A stretch of 64,000 nt of DNA from an uncultured Vibrio sp. Lineage in GTDB: Bacteria; Pseudomonadota; Gammaproteobacteria; Enterobacterales; Vibrionaceae. This document shows, piece after piece, positions 18,211 through 27,432 of this stretch. Position 1 is the first letter of the stretch; every line of letters starts with the position of its first letter. The translations under genes were made by a program, and so were the position numbers. The notes beneath the pieces were generated by a model. It saw only the letters and a program-made list of their open reading frames with translations. It was not told where the DNA came from and ran no database searches. The DNA is taken from positions 2,356,001-2,420,000 of the forward strand of contig NZ_OY776223.1 in the NCBI RefSeq assembly GCF_963675395.1, read 5' to 3'.

Positions 18211-19008
18211 TTAAGGTGTGTGTTTTTTCTTGATCGTAGCATGGTAAGCATGCCAAGTACCGTAGCCGAGAATAGGCATAGTAAACAGCATACCGATTCC
18301 GTAGGTGGCGAAACCAATTAAGATGCCACCACAGATAATTGCAGCCCAAACGATCATTGCCGGAATGTTGGATTTAACCGCATTAAAGCTGGTGAATACC
18401 GCGGTCATCATGTCGACTCTTCGCTCCATCATTAATGGAATTGAGAAAGCTGAAATGCTAAATACCACGCTTGCCAGAACGAAACCAATAAGTGAGCCAA
18501 TCACTAAGAAGGGTAAGAACTCCGTCAGCGGCGCACCTTGAACGGATGGGTACAACGCATGGAGTAGTGCGGCAATTCGCATCCAGAAAATCATACAAAC
18601 CGCGAGCAGAACCGCAAATGCCCATTGCGAGCTTGAGTTACGACCGATCGCTTTCATTGAGTGGAACAGGCGAGCTTTGTGTCCGCGTTCTCTCTCCCAG
18701 CTGGCATCATACAAGCCCAAAGCTAAAAACGGACCGATAAGCATATAGACGATTAAGCTCGGCATTACGACAAGATGGGTGCCTTGCCATTGCACAAGCA
18801 ACACAATACCGATGGCCGCTGCCATGAAACACAGCCCATAAAAGGCACTAATGAGCGGCATGCGCACAAAATCATGCAACCCTAGAGCGAGCCAGTGGAA
18901 AGGCGCGCTAAGATTTACCGTATTGCACGGAATGGTTTTAGCGTATTCATTATCAGGGACTTCCTTTCGTTTACTATGGAAGTCGGATGAATTGACGGTT
19001 CGAGGCAT
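18211..19008 (-). CDS. DUF2189 integral membrane protein
   Basis: A 265-residue inner-membrane protein of the DUF2189 family, function unknown. After a hydrophilic N-terminus of about 35 residues come roughly six hydrophobic helices. Between helices is the conserved loop IGPFLALGLYDASWERERG (about 90-108). It is a single-gene unit: a terminator follows, and a 260-bp region separates it from metK's terminator. It is not part of the E. coli version of this locus. Confidence 0.82.
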   Translation of the reverse strand: MPRTVNSSDFHSKRKEVPDNEYAKTIPCNTVNLSAPFHWLALGLHDFVRMPLISAFYGLCFMAAAIGIVLLVQWQGTHLVVMPSLIVYMLIGPFLALGLYDASWERERGHKARLFHSMKAIGRNSSSQWAFAVLLAVCMIFWMRIAALLHALYPSVQGAPLTEFLPFLVIGSLIGFVLASVVFSISAFSIPLMMERRVDMMTAVFTSFNAVKSNIPAMIVWAAIICGGILIGFATYGIGMLFTMPILGYGTWHAYHATIKKKHTP

Positions 19009-19271
19009 AACTCCTCCTTGGCTTATTCCTTCGCAGTTATCTGAAACATGACCTAACCAACCCCTACTAGGTTTAAGTCATAAAGGATGCCTGGCTAACG
19101 TTTTTCCCAAGGTCGCTGTAGTCACACTAGCTTACATCCACGTTGTTATTGAAATCGTATTTAACAATATTTTAACTATTGGCGGAGTTGGGACAATTTA
19201 CAACTATTTGTCTGAAATTTGTTCGCAATAACTAGGGCTGGTGGATGGAAGAGGAGAGAATAGGAGGAAAC
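19009..19271. other. Intergenic region upstream of the DUF2189 gene
   Basis: About 260 bp between the DUF2189 start and the metK terminator. It should contain the minus-strand promoter and ribosome site (AGGAGG just before the start). I see no other gene, strong hairpin or repeat. Confidence 0.6.
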
Positions 19272-19301
19272 AAAAAGCCCACGCCATGTGGCGAGGGCTT
19301 T
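19272..19301 (-). terminator. metK terminator
   Basis: On the minus strand AAAGCCC-TCG-CCACATGG-CGT-GGGCTTTTTG forms a two-part stem followed by T residues, about 20 bp past the metK stop codon. Confidence 0.88.
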
Positions 19302-19322
19302 GGAGATTCTAAACTGGCTCGT

Positions 19323-20477
19323 TTACTTGATGCCAGCGAATTCGCGAAGAAGTGCCGCTTTATCAGTCGATTCCCATGGAAACTCTTCACGACCAAAGTG
19401 GCCGTATGCTGCTGTCTTCTTGTAGATTGGCTGCAGAAGGTTAAGCATTTCTTGTAGACCGTATGGACGTAGGTCGAAGAACTGACGTACTGCTTCGATG
19501 ATGATGTCGTGAGATACTTTCTCAGTACCGAACGTTTCCACCATGATTGATGTTGGATCGGCAACACCGATAGCGTAAGAAAGTTGGATTTCACAACGAT
19601 CAGCCATACCAGCTGCAACGATGTTTTTCGCTACGTAACGCGCTGCGTATGCTGCACTACGGTCAACTTTTGATGGATCTTTACCAGAGAACGCACCACC
19701 ACCGTGACGAGCCGCACCGCCGTAAGTATCTACGATAATCTTACGACCAGTTAGACCACAGTCACCCATTGGGCCACCGATTACGAAACGGCCTGTTGGG
19801 TTGATGAAGAAGTTAGTCTCTTTGCTAATCCACTCTGAAGGTAGAACTGGCTTGATGATCTCTTCCATTACTGCTTCGCGCAGTTCAGGCGTTGAGATTG
19901 AATCACAGTGCTGAGTTGATAAAACAACAGCGTCGATACCTACGATCTTACCTTGGTCGTACTGGAACGTTACCTGAGATTTCGCATCTGGACGCAACCA
20001 AGGTAGTGTACCGTTCTTACGAACTTCTGCTTGTTTTTCAACAAGGCGGTGAGAGTAAGTAATTGGAGCAGGCATTAAAACTTCAGTTTCGTTACATGCG
20101 TAACCGAACATAATACCTTGGTCACCAGCGCCTTGCTCTTTTGGATCTTCTTTATCAACACCTTGGTTGATATCTGGCGACTGTTTACCAATTGTGCTGA
20201 GTACCGCACAAGAGTCCGCATCAAAACCCATATCCGAGTGAGTGTAGCCGATCTCACGAACGGTTTCACGAGTTAGCTCTTCAATGTCAACCCATGCTGA
20301 AGTCGTGACCTCACCACCGACCATTACCATACCGGTTTTAACGTAAGTCTCACAGGCAACACGAGCCTTTGGATCTTGCTCTAGAATCGCGTCAAGAACC
20401 GCATCAGAAATCTGGTCTGCAATTTTATCTGGATGACCTTCTGATACTGACTCAGAAGTAAACAGGTGCTTAGCCAT
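19323..20477 (-). CDS. metK: S-adenosylmethionine synthetase
   Basis: MetK makes SAM from methionine and ATP. The 384-residue protein has [22 protein letters not shown] at the N-terminus (substrate His and Mg Asp), [12 protein letters not shown] near 116-127 and the P-loop-like [16 protein letters not shown] near 260-275. It is divergent from tkt. The start is preceded by TGGAGC and by a structured leader. A probable MetJ operator lies about 75-95 bp upstream, which fits SAM/MetJ feedback as known for E. coli metK. Confidence 0.98.
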   Translation of the reverse strand: MAKHLFTSESVSEGHPDKIADQISDAVLDAILEQDPKARVACETYVKTGMVMVGGEVTTSAWVDIEELTRETVREIGYTHSDMGFDADSCAVLSTIGKQSPDINQGVDKEDPKEQGAGDQGIMFGYACNETEVLMPAPITYSHRLVEKQAEVRKNGTLPWLRPDAKSQVTFQYDQGKIVGIDAVVLSTQHCDSISTPELREAVMEEIIKPVLPSEWISKETNFFINPTGRFVIGGPMGDCGLTGRKIIVDTYGGAARHGGGAFSGKDPSKVDRSAAYAARYVAKNIVAAGMADRCEIQLSYAIGVADPTSIMVETFGTEKVSHDIIIEAVRQFFDLRPYGLQEMLNLLQPIYKKTAAYGHFGREEFPWESTDKAALLREFAGIK

Positions 20478-20481
20478 GTTA

Positions 20482-20527
20482 GCTCCACTATATCTGGTTT
20501 AAAACTGGAGCATGATAAACGCTCCAG
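20482..20527 (-). promoter_or_regulatory. Structured metK leader with competing pairings
   Basis: On the minus strand CTGGAGC (20527-20521) and GCTCCAG (20511-20505) form a 7-bp hairpin followed by TTTTAAA. A third segment TGGAGC (20487-20482) lies at the metK ribosome site and repeats the first arm. The middle GCTCCAG can therefore pair either with the first arm or with the ribosome site. No known SAM riboswitch consensus was recognised. Confidence 0.45.
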
Positions 20528-20550
20528 CGCAAAATAATACTAATATATGC

Positions 20551-20574
20551 AGGTGTATCTACATCTAGACGGCT
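20551..20574. promoter_or_regulatory. Probable MetJ operator for metK
   Basis: Three tandem 8-mers resemble the met box AGACGTCT: AGGTGTAT (5 of 8), CTACATCT (5 of 8) and AGACGGCT (7 of 8). They lie 74-97 bp upstream of metK, just upstream of a TATTAT sequence that could be its -10 box. metK is a MetJ target in E. coli. Confidence 0.6.
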
Positions 20575-20793
20575 ATTCTAAGTTTGATTGCTCGAATTAC
20601 AAGCTCTTTTTTGGTTTTTGTCACAACTAAACGTTTGCCTGCGATATTTATTATTTTGGGAGTTTCAGGGGATTTAAAATCAAAGATGTAATATTTGTGA
20701 GGTTTTGGGATGGAAATCGTTTGCACACCTAGAGGGGCTTTGAGAGAATTATGACCAATTTTTTCGTTTCGCTTAACGTACTCAGGAGCAGAC

Positions 20794-22788
20794 ATGTCGT
20801 CTCGTAAACATCTTGCCAATGCAATCCGTGCTCTCAGCATGGATGGTGTTCAACAAGCTAACTCAGGTCACCCAGGTGCACCTATGGGTATGGCTGATAT
20901 CGCTGAAGTTCTTTGGCGCTCTCACCTAAACCACAACCCATCTAACCCAGAATGGGCTGATCGTGACCGTTTTGTGCTTTCAAATGGTCATGGTTCAATG
21001 CTGATTTACTCGCTACTACACTTAACGGGTTACGAGTTATCAATCGACGATCTGAAGAATTTCCGTCAGCTTCATTCAAAAACTCCGGGTCACCCTGAGT
21101 ACGGTTACGCACCGGGCATTGAGACAACAACAGGTCCTTTGGGTCAAGGTATCACCAACGCTGTAGGTATGGCGATGGCTGAAAAAGCACTGGCGGCTCA
21201 GTTCAATAAAGAAGGCCACGATATCGTTGACCACTTCACTTATGCTTTCATGGGTGACGGCTGTCTGATGGAAGGTATTTCGCACGAAGCTTGTTCTCTG
21301 GCGGGTACACTAGGTCTTGGCAAACTGATCGCATTCTGGGATGACAACGGCATCTCTATCGATGGTCACCTTGAAGGCTGGTTCTCTGACGATACGCCTA
21401 AGCGTTTTGAAGCGTACGGCTGGCACGTAATTCCAGCGGTAGACGGTCACGATCCTGAAGCGATCAACGCAGCAATTGAAGCGGCAAAAGCAGACCCTCG
21501 ACCTACGTTGATCTGTACTAAAACGATCATTGGTTTTGGTTCTCCAAATAAATCTGGATCTCATGACTGTCACGGCGCACCTCTAGGCCAAGACGAAGTT
21601 CAAGCGGCACGAGAGTACCTTGGTTGGGAATTCGGTCCATTTGAAATCCCTGCAGACGTTTACGCAGAGTGGGATGCTAAAGAAGCTGGCGCAGCGAAAG
21701 AAGCGGCTTGGAACGAGAAGTTTGATGCTTACGCTGCGGCTTACCCAGCAGAAGCGGCAGAACTTAAGCGTCGTCTAAACGGTGAGCTACCAGCAGAGTG
21801 GGAAGAGAAAGCAAACCAAATCATTGCTGATCTTCAAGCTAACCCAGCAAACATTGCGTCACGTAAAGCATCGCAAAACGCACTAGAAGCATTTGGTCAA
21901 ATGCTGCCTGAATTTATGGGTGGCTCTGCAGACCTTGCGCCTTCAAACCTAACCATGTGGTCTGGCTCTAAATCTCTAGAAGCGGGCGACTTCTCAGGGA
22001 ACTACATCCACTACGGTGTACGTGAGTTCGGTATGACGGCTATCATGAACGGCATCGCGCTACACGGTGGTTTCGTTCCTTACGGCGCGACATTCCTAAT
22101 GTTCATGGAATACGCACGTAACGCAATGCGCATGGCGGCTCTGATGAAGATTCAGAATATCCAAGTGTACACGCACGATTCTATCGGTCTTGGCGAAGAC
22201 GGCCCAACTCACCAACCCGTTGAGCAAATGGCGTCTCTACGTCTAACGCCAAACATGAGCACATGGCGTCCATGTGACCAGGTGGAATCAGCAGTGGCTT
22301 GGAAACTGGCGATCGAGCGTAAAGACGCACCAACGGCGCTTATTTTCTCTCGTCAGAATCTAGCACAACAAGAGCGCAGCGCAGAGCAAGTAGCGGACAT
22401 CGCGAAAGGTGCTTACATCCTGAAAGATTGTGCAGGCAAGCCAGAGCTTATCCTTATCGCAACAGGTTCTGAAGTTGAGCTAGCGGTAGAAGCAGCAGCA
22501 CAGCTAACCGCAGAAGGTAAGCAAGTACGTGTTGTTTCAATGCCATCAACGGATGCATTCGACAAGCAAGACGCGGCTTACCGTGAAGCAGTACTGCCAT
22601 CAGACGTCACTGCACGTATCGCTATCGAAGCGGGCATCGCAGACTTCTGGTACAAGTACGTTGGCTTCGACGGTCGCATCATCGGCATGACCACTTTCGG
22701 TGAATCTGCACCAGCAGGCGAACTGTTCAAGATGTTTGGTTTTACTACTGAAAATGTAGTGAACACTGCTAAAGAACTGCTAGCGTAA
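20794..22788 (+). CDS. tkt: Transketolase
   Basis: A thiamine-diphosphate enzyme moving two-carbon units between pentose-phosphate and glycolytic sugars. The 664-residue protein has the ThDP motif GDG...N ([13 protein letters not shown] with WDDN) around residues 154-187. It also has the GPTHQPVEQ segment near 470 and the transketolase glutamate in GVREFGM near 410. An AGGAG ribosome site precedes the ATG. In E. coli and V. cholerae it sits beside epd-pgk-fbaA; here a dehydrogenase cluster and a MITE intervene. Confidence 0.98.
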   Translation: MSSRKHLANAIRALSMDGVQQANSGHPGAPMGMADIAEVLWRSHLNHNPSNPEWADRDRFVLSNGHGSMLIYSLLHLTGYELSIDDLKNFRQLHSKTPGHPEYGYAPGIETTTGPLGQGITNAVGMAMAEKALAAQFNKEGHDIVDHFTYAFMGDGCLMEGISHEACSLAGTLGLGKLIAFWDDNGISIDGHLEGWFSDDTPKRFEAYGWHVIPAVDGHDPEAINAAIEAAKADPRPTLICTKTIIGFGSPNKSGSHDCHGAPLGQDEVQAAREYLGWEFGPFEIPADVYAEWDAKEAGAAKEAAWNEKFDAYAAAYPAEAAELKRRLNGELPAEWEEKANQIIADLQANPANIASRKASQNALEAFGQMLPEFMGGSADLAPSNLTMWSGSKSLEAGDFSGNYIHYGVREFGMTAIMNGIALHGGFVPYGATFLMFMEYARNAMRMAALMKIQNIQVYTHDSIGLGEDGPTHQPVEQMASLRLTPNMSTWRPCDQVESAVAWKLAIERKDAPTALIFSRQNLAQQERSAEQVADIAKGAYILKDCAGKPELILIATGSEVELAVEAAAQLTAEGKQVRVVSMPSTDAFDKQDAAYREAVLPSDVTARIAIEAGIADFWYKYVGFDGRIIGMTTFGESAPAGELFKMFGFTTENVVNTAKELLA

Positions 22789-22820
22789 GAAAATACGCAA
22801 CTGAAAGTTCGAGCTACATG

Positions 22821-22853
22821 AAAAAGGCCTTGTCGTATGACAAGGCCTTTTAG
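22821..22853 (+). terminator. tkt terminator
   Basis: AAAAGGCCTTGTC-GTAT-GACAAGGCCTTTT is a 13-bp perfect stem 33 bp past the tkt stop codon. The MITE begins immediately after its T run. Confidence 0.92.
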
Positions 22854-23119
22854 GGTCTGTTGACCTTTTGAGCTGATTTTTGCAGCAGTTTGTGGGTTAT
22901 TTATACAAGGCAGAGGCTTTGAAATGTAGTTGACCTACCTGATAAGCCGATAACGCAGTAGAAAGGAGCCACAAACGCTGCCCGAAGGGTTCGGCTAAAA
23001 GCGTTTTACTCTTTGTTGAGAGGTGTTTTGCTTAGAGTGACTAGGCTACAAACCTCTCGCCGCGATTAAAACGCTTTTATCTCGAACAAAATTTAACCGC
23101 AAAAGGTCAACAGACCCTA
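22851..23119. mobile_element. 265-bp MITE with perfect terminal inverted repeats
   Basis: The outer sequence GGGTCTGTTGACCTTTTG at 22853 is repeated exactly in inverse at 23100-23117, and the pair is flanked by TA on both sides (22851-22852 and 23118-23119). A TA duplication is typical of IS630/mariner-type transposition. The interior has no credible gene but has further nested inverted repeats, such as AGCGTTTTA / TAAAACGCT and GAGAGGT / ACCTCTC. It lies between the tkt terminator and the end of the cytochrome gene. Confidence 0.85.
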
Positions 23120-23153
23120 GTAAGTGCTAAATAATACTTACTTTACCAAAAGC

Positions 23154-24491
23154 TTATTCTGCTGTGGCACGCATCTTGGCGACATCTTGTGGCTGCACTT
23201 TAGCATCGCCCTGACCATAGGTATCGGTCAGGAAGTTAACTAGAGTGGCAACCTGATCATCAGACAGATGCTGGCCGAAGGATGGCATAAACACTTCTCC
23301 CTCGTTGGTGTGACGTTTCACACCATGCAGCACGACCTGAATCAGGTTACCCGCTTTCTCGCTGCCGACCACGCTGTTGTGGTAAACAGAAGGGTAGTAG
23401 CCATCTGGTGAGCCACTGCCATCTGCATCGTGACAGGTGCTGCAGTTCGCCATGTACAGGTATTCACCCGGCATTTTTTGGCGCGCTGTTTCTATCGGCA
23501 GTCCGCGCATTTGTAGATCCTGCGGTGTAGCTTCGCCCTGAGTATAACGCGATGTGTCGCTTTCGGAGACACCCGGAACCGAGCGCAGATAAACGGCAAT
23601 CGCATTCAGGTCATCGTCAGTCAGGTGGCGGAAACTGTTTTCCACAGCTTCAGCCATTGGTCCTGCTGCCTGCGCTTTCCCTGCTACAGAGCCAGTTTTC
23701 AGGTACTGCACAATTTCTTCATTACTCCAGCTACCCAAACCATTCGCGCCATCATTGCTGATGTTAAACGCATGCCAACCAGCGAGATCTGCGCCGGACA
23801 AGAAGACCGGTTGCGATTCATTATTGGCGGTAGTCTGCATTGCTAAGCCACGCGGGGTATGACAGGTACCACAGTGCGTTGAACCTTGTACCAGGTAGGC
23901 ACCACGGTTCCACTCCTCACTTTGCTCCTGCTGGGTCTGATACGCACCTTGCTCATGGAACATCCAGTTCCAGATAGCCAATGGCCAGCGCATGGACATC
24001 AGTGCCGGGATATCATTCGTGCGATTGGCTTGTGTGACTGGCTGAACTGAGTTCATGAAGTAGTCATACATGGCTTCAATATCACTATCAGATAGCTTGG
24101 TGTACTCGGTATATGGCATAGCCGGGTACAGATGGCTGCCGTCTTTGCGAATACCCTCGCGCAGGACGCGTTTAAAATCGCCGAGCGAGTAGTTGCCGAT
24201 CCCTGTCTCTTTATCTGGTGTGATATTGGTCGAGTAGAGTGTGCCGATCGGTAATGGCATGCCTAAACCACCTGCGAAAGGTTTGTCTTTCTCCGTGGTA
24301 TGACAGGCGGTACAGTCGGACATTCTGGCGACATACTCACCGCGGTTCATGCCCTGTGGCACTTGCATGGTCTGTACTTGCTGATCAGGCGCCGGGTTGT
24401 GACCGCTTGGACCCCAAACTCCGCTGACAATCAGGCCAAGGGCGATGACAGCCAGTGCAATCACTGACAGGATTAACCGTTTCAGTGTCAT
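23154..24491 (-). CDS. Triheme cytochrome c subunit of a membrane-bound dehydrogenase
   Basis: A 445-residue cytochrome c that would pass electrons from the periplasmic dehydrogenase to ubiquinone. The N-terminus is a hydrophobic signal/anchor (about 6-26). Three heme sites C-x2-C-H are at Cys60/Cys63/His64, Cys207/Cys210/His211 and Cys350/Cys353/His354. This three-domain layout is that of the cytochrome subunits of gluconate, sorbitol and alcohol dehydrogenases. It begins 3 bp after the stop of the GMC subunit and is the last gene of the three-gene operon. Base composition is visibly more GC-rich than the neighbours. Confidence 0.9.
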   Translation of the reverse strand: MTLKRLILSVIALAVIALGLIVSGVWGPSGHNPAPDQQVQTMQVPQGMNRGEYVARMSDCTACHTTEKDKPFAGGLGMPLPIGTLYSTNITPDKETGIGNYSLGDFKRVLREGIRKDGSHLYPAMPYTEYTKLSDSDIEAMYDYFMNSVQPVTQANRTNDIPALMSMRWPLAIWNWMFHEQGAYQTQQEQSEEWNRGAYLVQGSTHCGTCHTPRGLAMQTTANNESQPVFLSGADLAGWHAFNISNDGANGLGSWSNEEIVQYLKTGSVAGKAQAAGPMAEAVENSFRHLTDDDLNAIAVYLRSVPGVSESDTSRYTQGEATPQDLQMRGLPIETARQKMPGEYLYMANCSTCHDADGSGSPDGYYPSVYHNSVVGSEKAGNLIQVVLHGVKRHTNEGEVFMPSFGQHLSDDQVATLVNFLTDTYGQGDAKVQPQDVAKMRATAE

Positions 24492-24494
24492 GGC

Positions 24495-26075
24495 TTACAC
24501 CTCCTTGTTCAGTGTGGCAGCAATGCGCAGTGACAGTGCGGCGATGGTCAGAGTACAGTTGACCGTGCCGACGGTAGGCATGGTGGCTGAGCTGGCAATA
24601 AACAGGTTATCGTGATCGTGGGTACGGCAGTCTTTGTCCACCACACTATCTTTCGGGCTGTCACCCATAATTACGGTGCCACAGATATGCTGGTTATTGG
24701 AGAAGTCGTCGCTGTACTGTATTTCGGTACCGCCCATTAACTGAGCGATTTTAGTGTAGGCTTCACGGGTATGCACCGCACTGCGCTTCACGTAATCATC
24801 GATGGAGTAATAGAACTCAGGTTTGGCAATGCCCATTGCATCCTTTGAACTGCTGGCGACAATGCGGTTTTCCGGATGTGGCAACAGCTCATGGAAGCTA
24901 TCGAACTGGACATAACGGGCCGCTTTATCGCGGATTTCATTATCCAGTACATTGCCCAGCATCAAGCGATCCTGTGCCAGAATTTCTTTCGCCATCTGGT
25001 CAGTACGTGACATGTTTGACAGGTGGATTTTCTTACCAGCGTATTCGGAGCGGAAATCGCCGTCACGCCAGCCAATGATTGAAGTCATTTCCTGAGCACC
25101 GCGGCCTGGCCATAGCTTTTCATCGGCAAAGAAGCGGATGCCAGTGCCCGGGTGATCCATCAGGTTACGGCCGACCATGTCTGAGCTGTTACCCACATCG
25201 GACATTAGCATCAGTTTCGGTGTCTCTATACCGTTAGCGGCTAGAACAAAGTATTTACCCTCTACTTTGACTGATTCACCTTCCGGGGTTTTATAGTGCA
25301 CTGCGACGATACGGTTATCGGCACCTTTCTCTATCTTGTACACAACGGCTTTATCGATCAACTTGGCCCCTGCGGCTTCCGCTTTTTCGACGTGGGTGAT
25401 GCCATTGTACATCGCACCGATCGGACAGATCGGCATACAGTTGTTGTTACCGCAGCAGGTAGGGCGGTTGTCGTACGGGCGGCTGTTACGGGCGACCGGC
25501 TCCGTGACGACATAAAAGCCGTTGTCATTGAGGCGATCTTTGATGACCTTCTCGTTGTAAGAAATCGGCAGCGGTGCCATCGGGTAAGGTTTGGAGCGCG
25601 GAGAGCCAAGCTCTTCATCACTTGGTCCCCAGACACCAAGCTCTTCTTCGGCGCGCTGATACCACAACTCGAGATCTTTATATTCCAGTGGCCAGTCGCG
25701 GCCGACCCCGTAGATGGATTTGAGTTTAAAATCCGAGGGGATATAACGCCAGGCCGATCCTGCCCAGTGCCAAGTGGTACCACCAACGGCACGAATATAC
25801 TGCGCGTCATAGGTTTGTTCGCCTTTTTGCACCAAATAGCCATTATCTGGGTTAAATTCCGGATGTGGTGCGAAGGGAGTCGAAGGATAAGGCGCCATAA
25901 AATCCATTTTGTCCGGCTGGTTACGAAAGCGCTCGACAATTTCGCCACGGGAGTAACGTGGACCAGCTTCCAGTACGATGACAGATTTGCCGGCCAGAGC
26001 CAATTGATGCGCCACCAATCCGCCCGCTACGCCTGAGCCTACGACAACGACATCTGCTTGTTGGGTGGTGGTCAT
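24495..26075 (-). CDS. GMC-family FAD dehydrogenase catalytic subunit
   Basis: A 526-residue flavoprotein that probably oxidises a sugar, sugar acid or polyol in the periplasm. The FAD-binding VVVVGSGVAGG lies at 9-19. A cysteine group Cys207-Cys208-x4-Cys213-x3-Cys217 resembles the 3Fe-4S cluster of bacterial FAD-glucose dehydrogenase alpha subunits. The C-terminal HICGTVIMGD plus VGTVNCTLT carries the GMC catalytic region. It has no signal peptide, so it likely crosses the membrane with the Tat-tagged small subunit. Its ATG overlaps that gene's stop (TAATG). The exact substrate cannot be assigned. Confidence 0.92.
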   Translation of the reverse strand: MTTTQQADVVVVGSGVAGGLVAHQLALAGKSVIVLEAGPRYSRGEIVERFRNQPDKMDFMAPYPSTPFAPHPEFNPDNGYLVQKGEQTYDAQYIRAVGGTTWHWAGSAWRYIPSDFKLKSIYGVGRDWPLEYKDLELWYQRAEEELGVWGPSDEELGSPRSKPYPMAPLPISYNEKVIKDRLNDNGFYVVTEPVARNSRPYDNRPTCCGNNNCMPICPIGAMYNGITHVEKAEAAGAKLIDKAVVYKIEKGADNRIVAVHYKTPEGESVKVEGKYFVLAANGIETPKLMLMSDVGNSSDMVGRNLMDHPGTGIRFFADEKLWPGRGAQEMTSIIGWRDGDFRSEYAGKKIHLSNMSRTDQMAKEILAQDRLMLGNVLDNEIRDKAARYVQFDSFHELLPHPENRIVASSSKDAMGIAKPEFYYSIDDYVKRSAVHTREAYTKIAQLMGGTEIQYSDDFSNNQHICGTVIMGDSPKDSVVDKDCRTHDHDNLFIASSATMPTVGTVNCTLTIAALSLRIAATLNKEV

Positions 26076-26611
26076 TATGCTTTCCTCTCAATCGGTTTTT
26101 CAGCCCAGAAACCAGGCTTGTTTGGACAATATGAACGAATTTCCAGAACATCATCGACGGCTTGAAATTGCAGCGCATGACGGTAGGTAATAACCTGCGC
26201 CTCAGTACCAGAGCCTACGATGCCGGTATACCAGGCTGAAATGATGGTTTTGGCCGTTTGCTGTGCCGCAGGTGTCAGAGTGGTCGTCAGTAACTGAGTC
26301 TCGATTTGTGCCATCTCTTTAACCAAGGCTCTCAGGTTGTTTTCGAACCTTGGGTTGTGATCCTGCAGTGTTTGGAAGAAACGTTCAGAGAGAATAGGAG
26401 AGAGACCTTGGTGTTGAGTCAAACGCTCTGAAACGAGTGTGAAGAGAGTTATGGGGTCGGCTGGTGTTGATTCCTGCGCCATTACGCTCAGGGGGAGTGG
26501 GGCAACAAGCGTGACTATGCCAATTGACGCCATCCCCTTTAGTATATTCCTGCGTGACATCTGTTGAGCGGATGCCTCCAGGTGAGGAGATTTTTTATTC
26601 ATAGCTTCCAT
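26075..26611 (-). CDS. Tat-exported small subunit of the GMC dehydrogenase
   Basis: A 178-residue gluconate 2-dehydrogenase subunit 3 / sorbitol dehydrogenase small-subunit family protein. The N-terminus has a twin-arginine motif SRRNILKG (about 19-26), then a hydrophobic stretch and a likely cleavage after VMAQ. The mature part is helical and contains YTGIVGSG and a conserved ALQFQAVDD segment. It is needed to export and stabilise the catalytic subunit in this family. First gene of the operon; AGGA lies about 6 bases before the chosen ATG. Confidence 0.88.
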   Translation of the reverse strand: MEAMNKKSPHLEASAQQMSRRNILKGMASIGIVTLVAPLPLSVMAQESTPADPITLFTLVSERLTQHQGLSPILSERFFQTLQDHNPRFENNLRALVKEMAQIETQLLTTTLTPAAQQTAKTIISAWYTGIVGSGTEAQVITYRHALQFQAVDDVLEIRSYCPNKPGFWAEKPIERKA

Positions 26612-27432
26612 TGATTCCTAACATTGAAATGTTTTTTAGAATAATTTGATGAAGTGCTGAACTATTTTTGCCGTTGAAACTTTGCATTCCGGTTACTAAC
26701 GAGGCTACGGTGAGAAAAATTTTCCGTAAGCAAGGCATTTGTCTCCGGATAGTTTCAAATGCGGCAACAATGAGTGTAGCAGTATCTGCTTATTTGTTTA
26801 CCTATATGCACTGATGGAACAGGCCTAGTTACCGGGTTTATGCGTGGTCAATTGGCTATGTTATCTACAGTGGACGCAGGTAAATAAAACAGATCTATAA
26901 TGTAGGGTTATGAGAGGTGTTCTTTTATATTTATGACGGCAATTATTTGATTTTTAGCCTTAATTTTAAGTTATGCACATGATGATCGGTGCACGGCGCG
27001 AGTCTACGCCTGCGGATATATCAATGAAATTAGACCACTTGAAACTAAGACGAAAAGAGAACATTTACCGCGAACGGATACCGTGCAATAAACCACAATG
27101 TAATATTGCGCTCTGCCTTTCGGTATCGCTGTTTGCCCGTGTTGAAAATCAATATAAGGAAAATTACTCCGTCTAATAATCGATGTTAAAAAACACAGGA
27201 AGTCTTTGGTCAAAATCTGGGGGGGGGAGATGTTAGGTACTAACAATTTGACTTAGTTCTTGATGTGTCAGATGACTTACCGTCGAAATAAGCTATGCCT
27301 TAGTAATCCAGATTCAAGCTGTCATGCTCGGTTTTTATGTTTGCGGTGTTGGTAAAGGCACATACTTAATGCGTTTTTGTTTGTCATCGGGTACTATTTG
27401 TGACACGAAATTTCAGGTAAGGCGAAGGATAG
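26612..27432. other. Long non-coding region before epd
   Basis: About 820 bp between the divergent dehydrogenase operon and epd. It should hold both promoters. Features seen: a near-palindrome at the GAAAAATTTTCC stretch near 26713, a run of nine G at 27219-27227, and a TACTAT -10-like box followed by a TGTGA half site shortly before epd. Short open frames in it have no ribosome sites or familiar sequence. It may be eroded remnant DNA from the same insertion as the dehydrogenase genes. Confidence 0.55.

Noticed and set aside
20565-20840. Minus-strand open frame of about 91 codons between metK and tkt
   Set aside because: It overlaps the tkt start in antisense, its own start lies within tkt codons, it has no ribosome site, and it covers the probable MetJ operator. 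The composition is what an AT-rich regulatory region gives by chance.
25296-26036. Long plus-strand open frame opposite the GMC dehydrogenase gene
   Set aside because: It is antisense to a gene with clear FAD and Fe-S motifs. GC-rich third positions create such frames. The predicted protein shows no domain.
27219-27227. Run of nine G
   Set aside because: A possible slippage tract, but it is not inside a supported gene or clearly placed between promoter elements, so no phase-variation claim is made.
26973-27246. Short open frames on both strands in the gap before epd
   Set aside because: The two overlap each other, have no ribosome sites and have no familiar sequence. Kept as non-coding.
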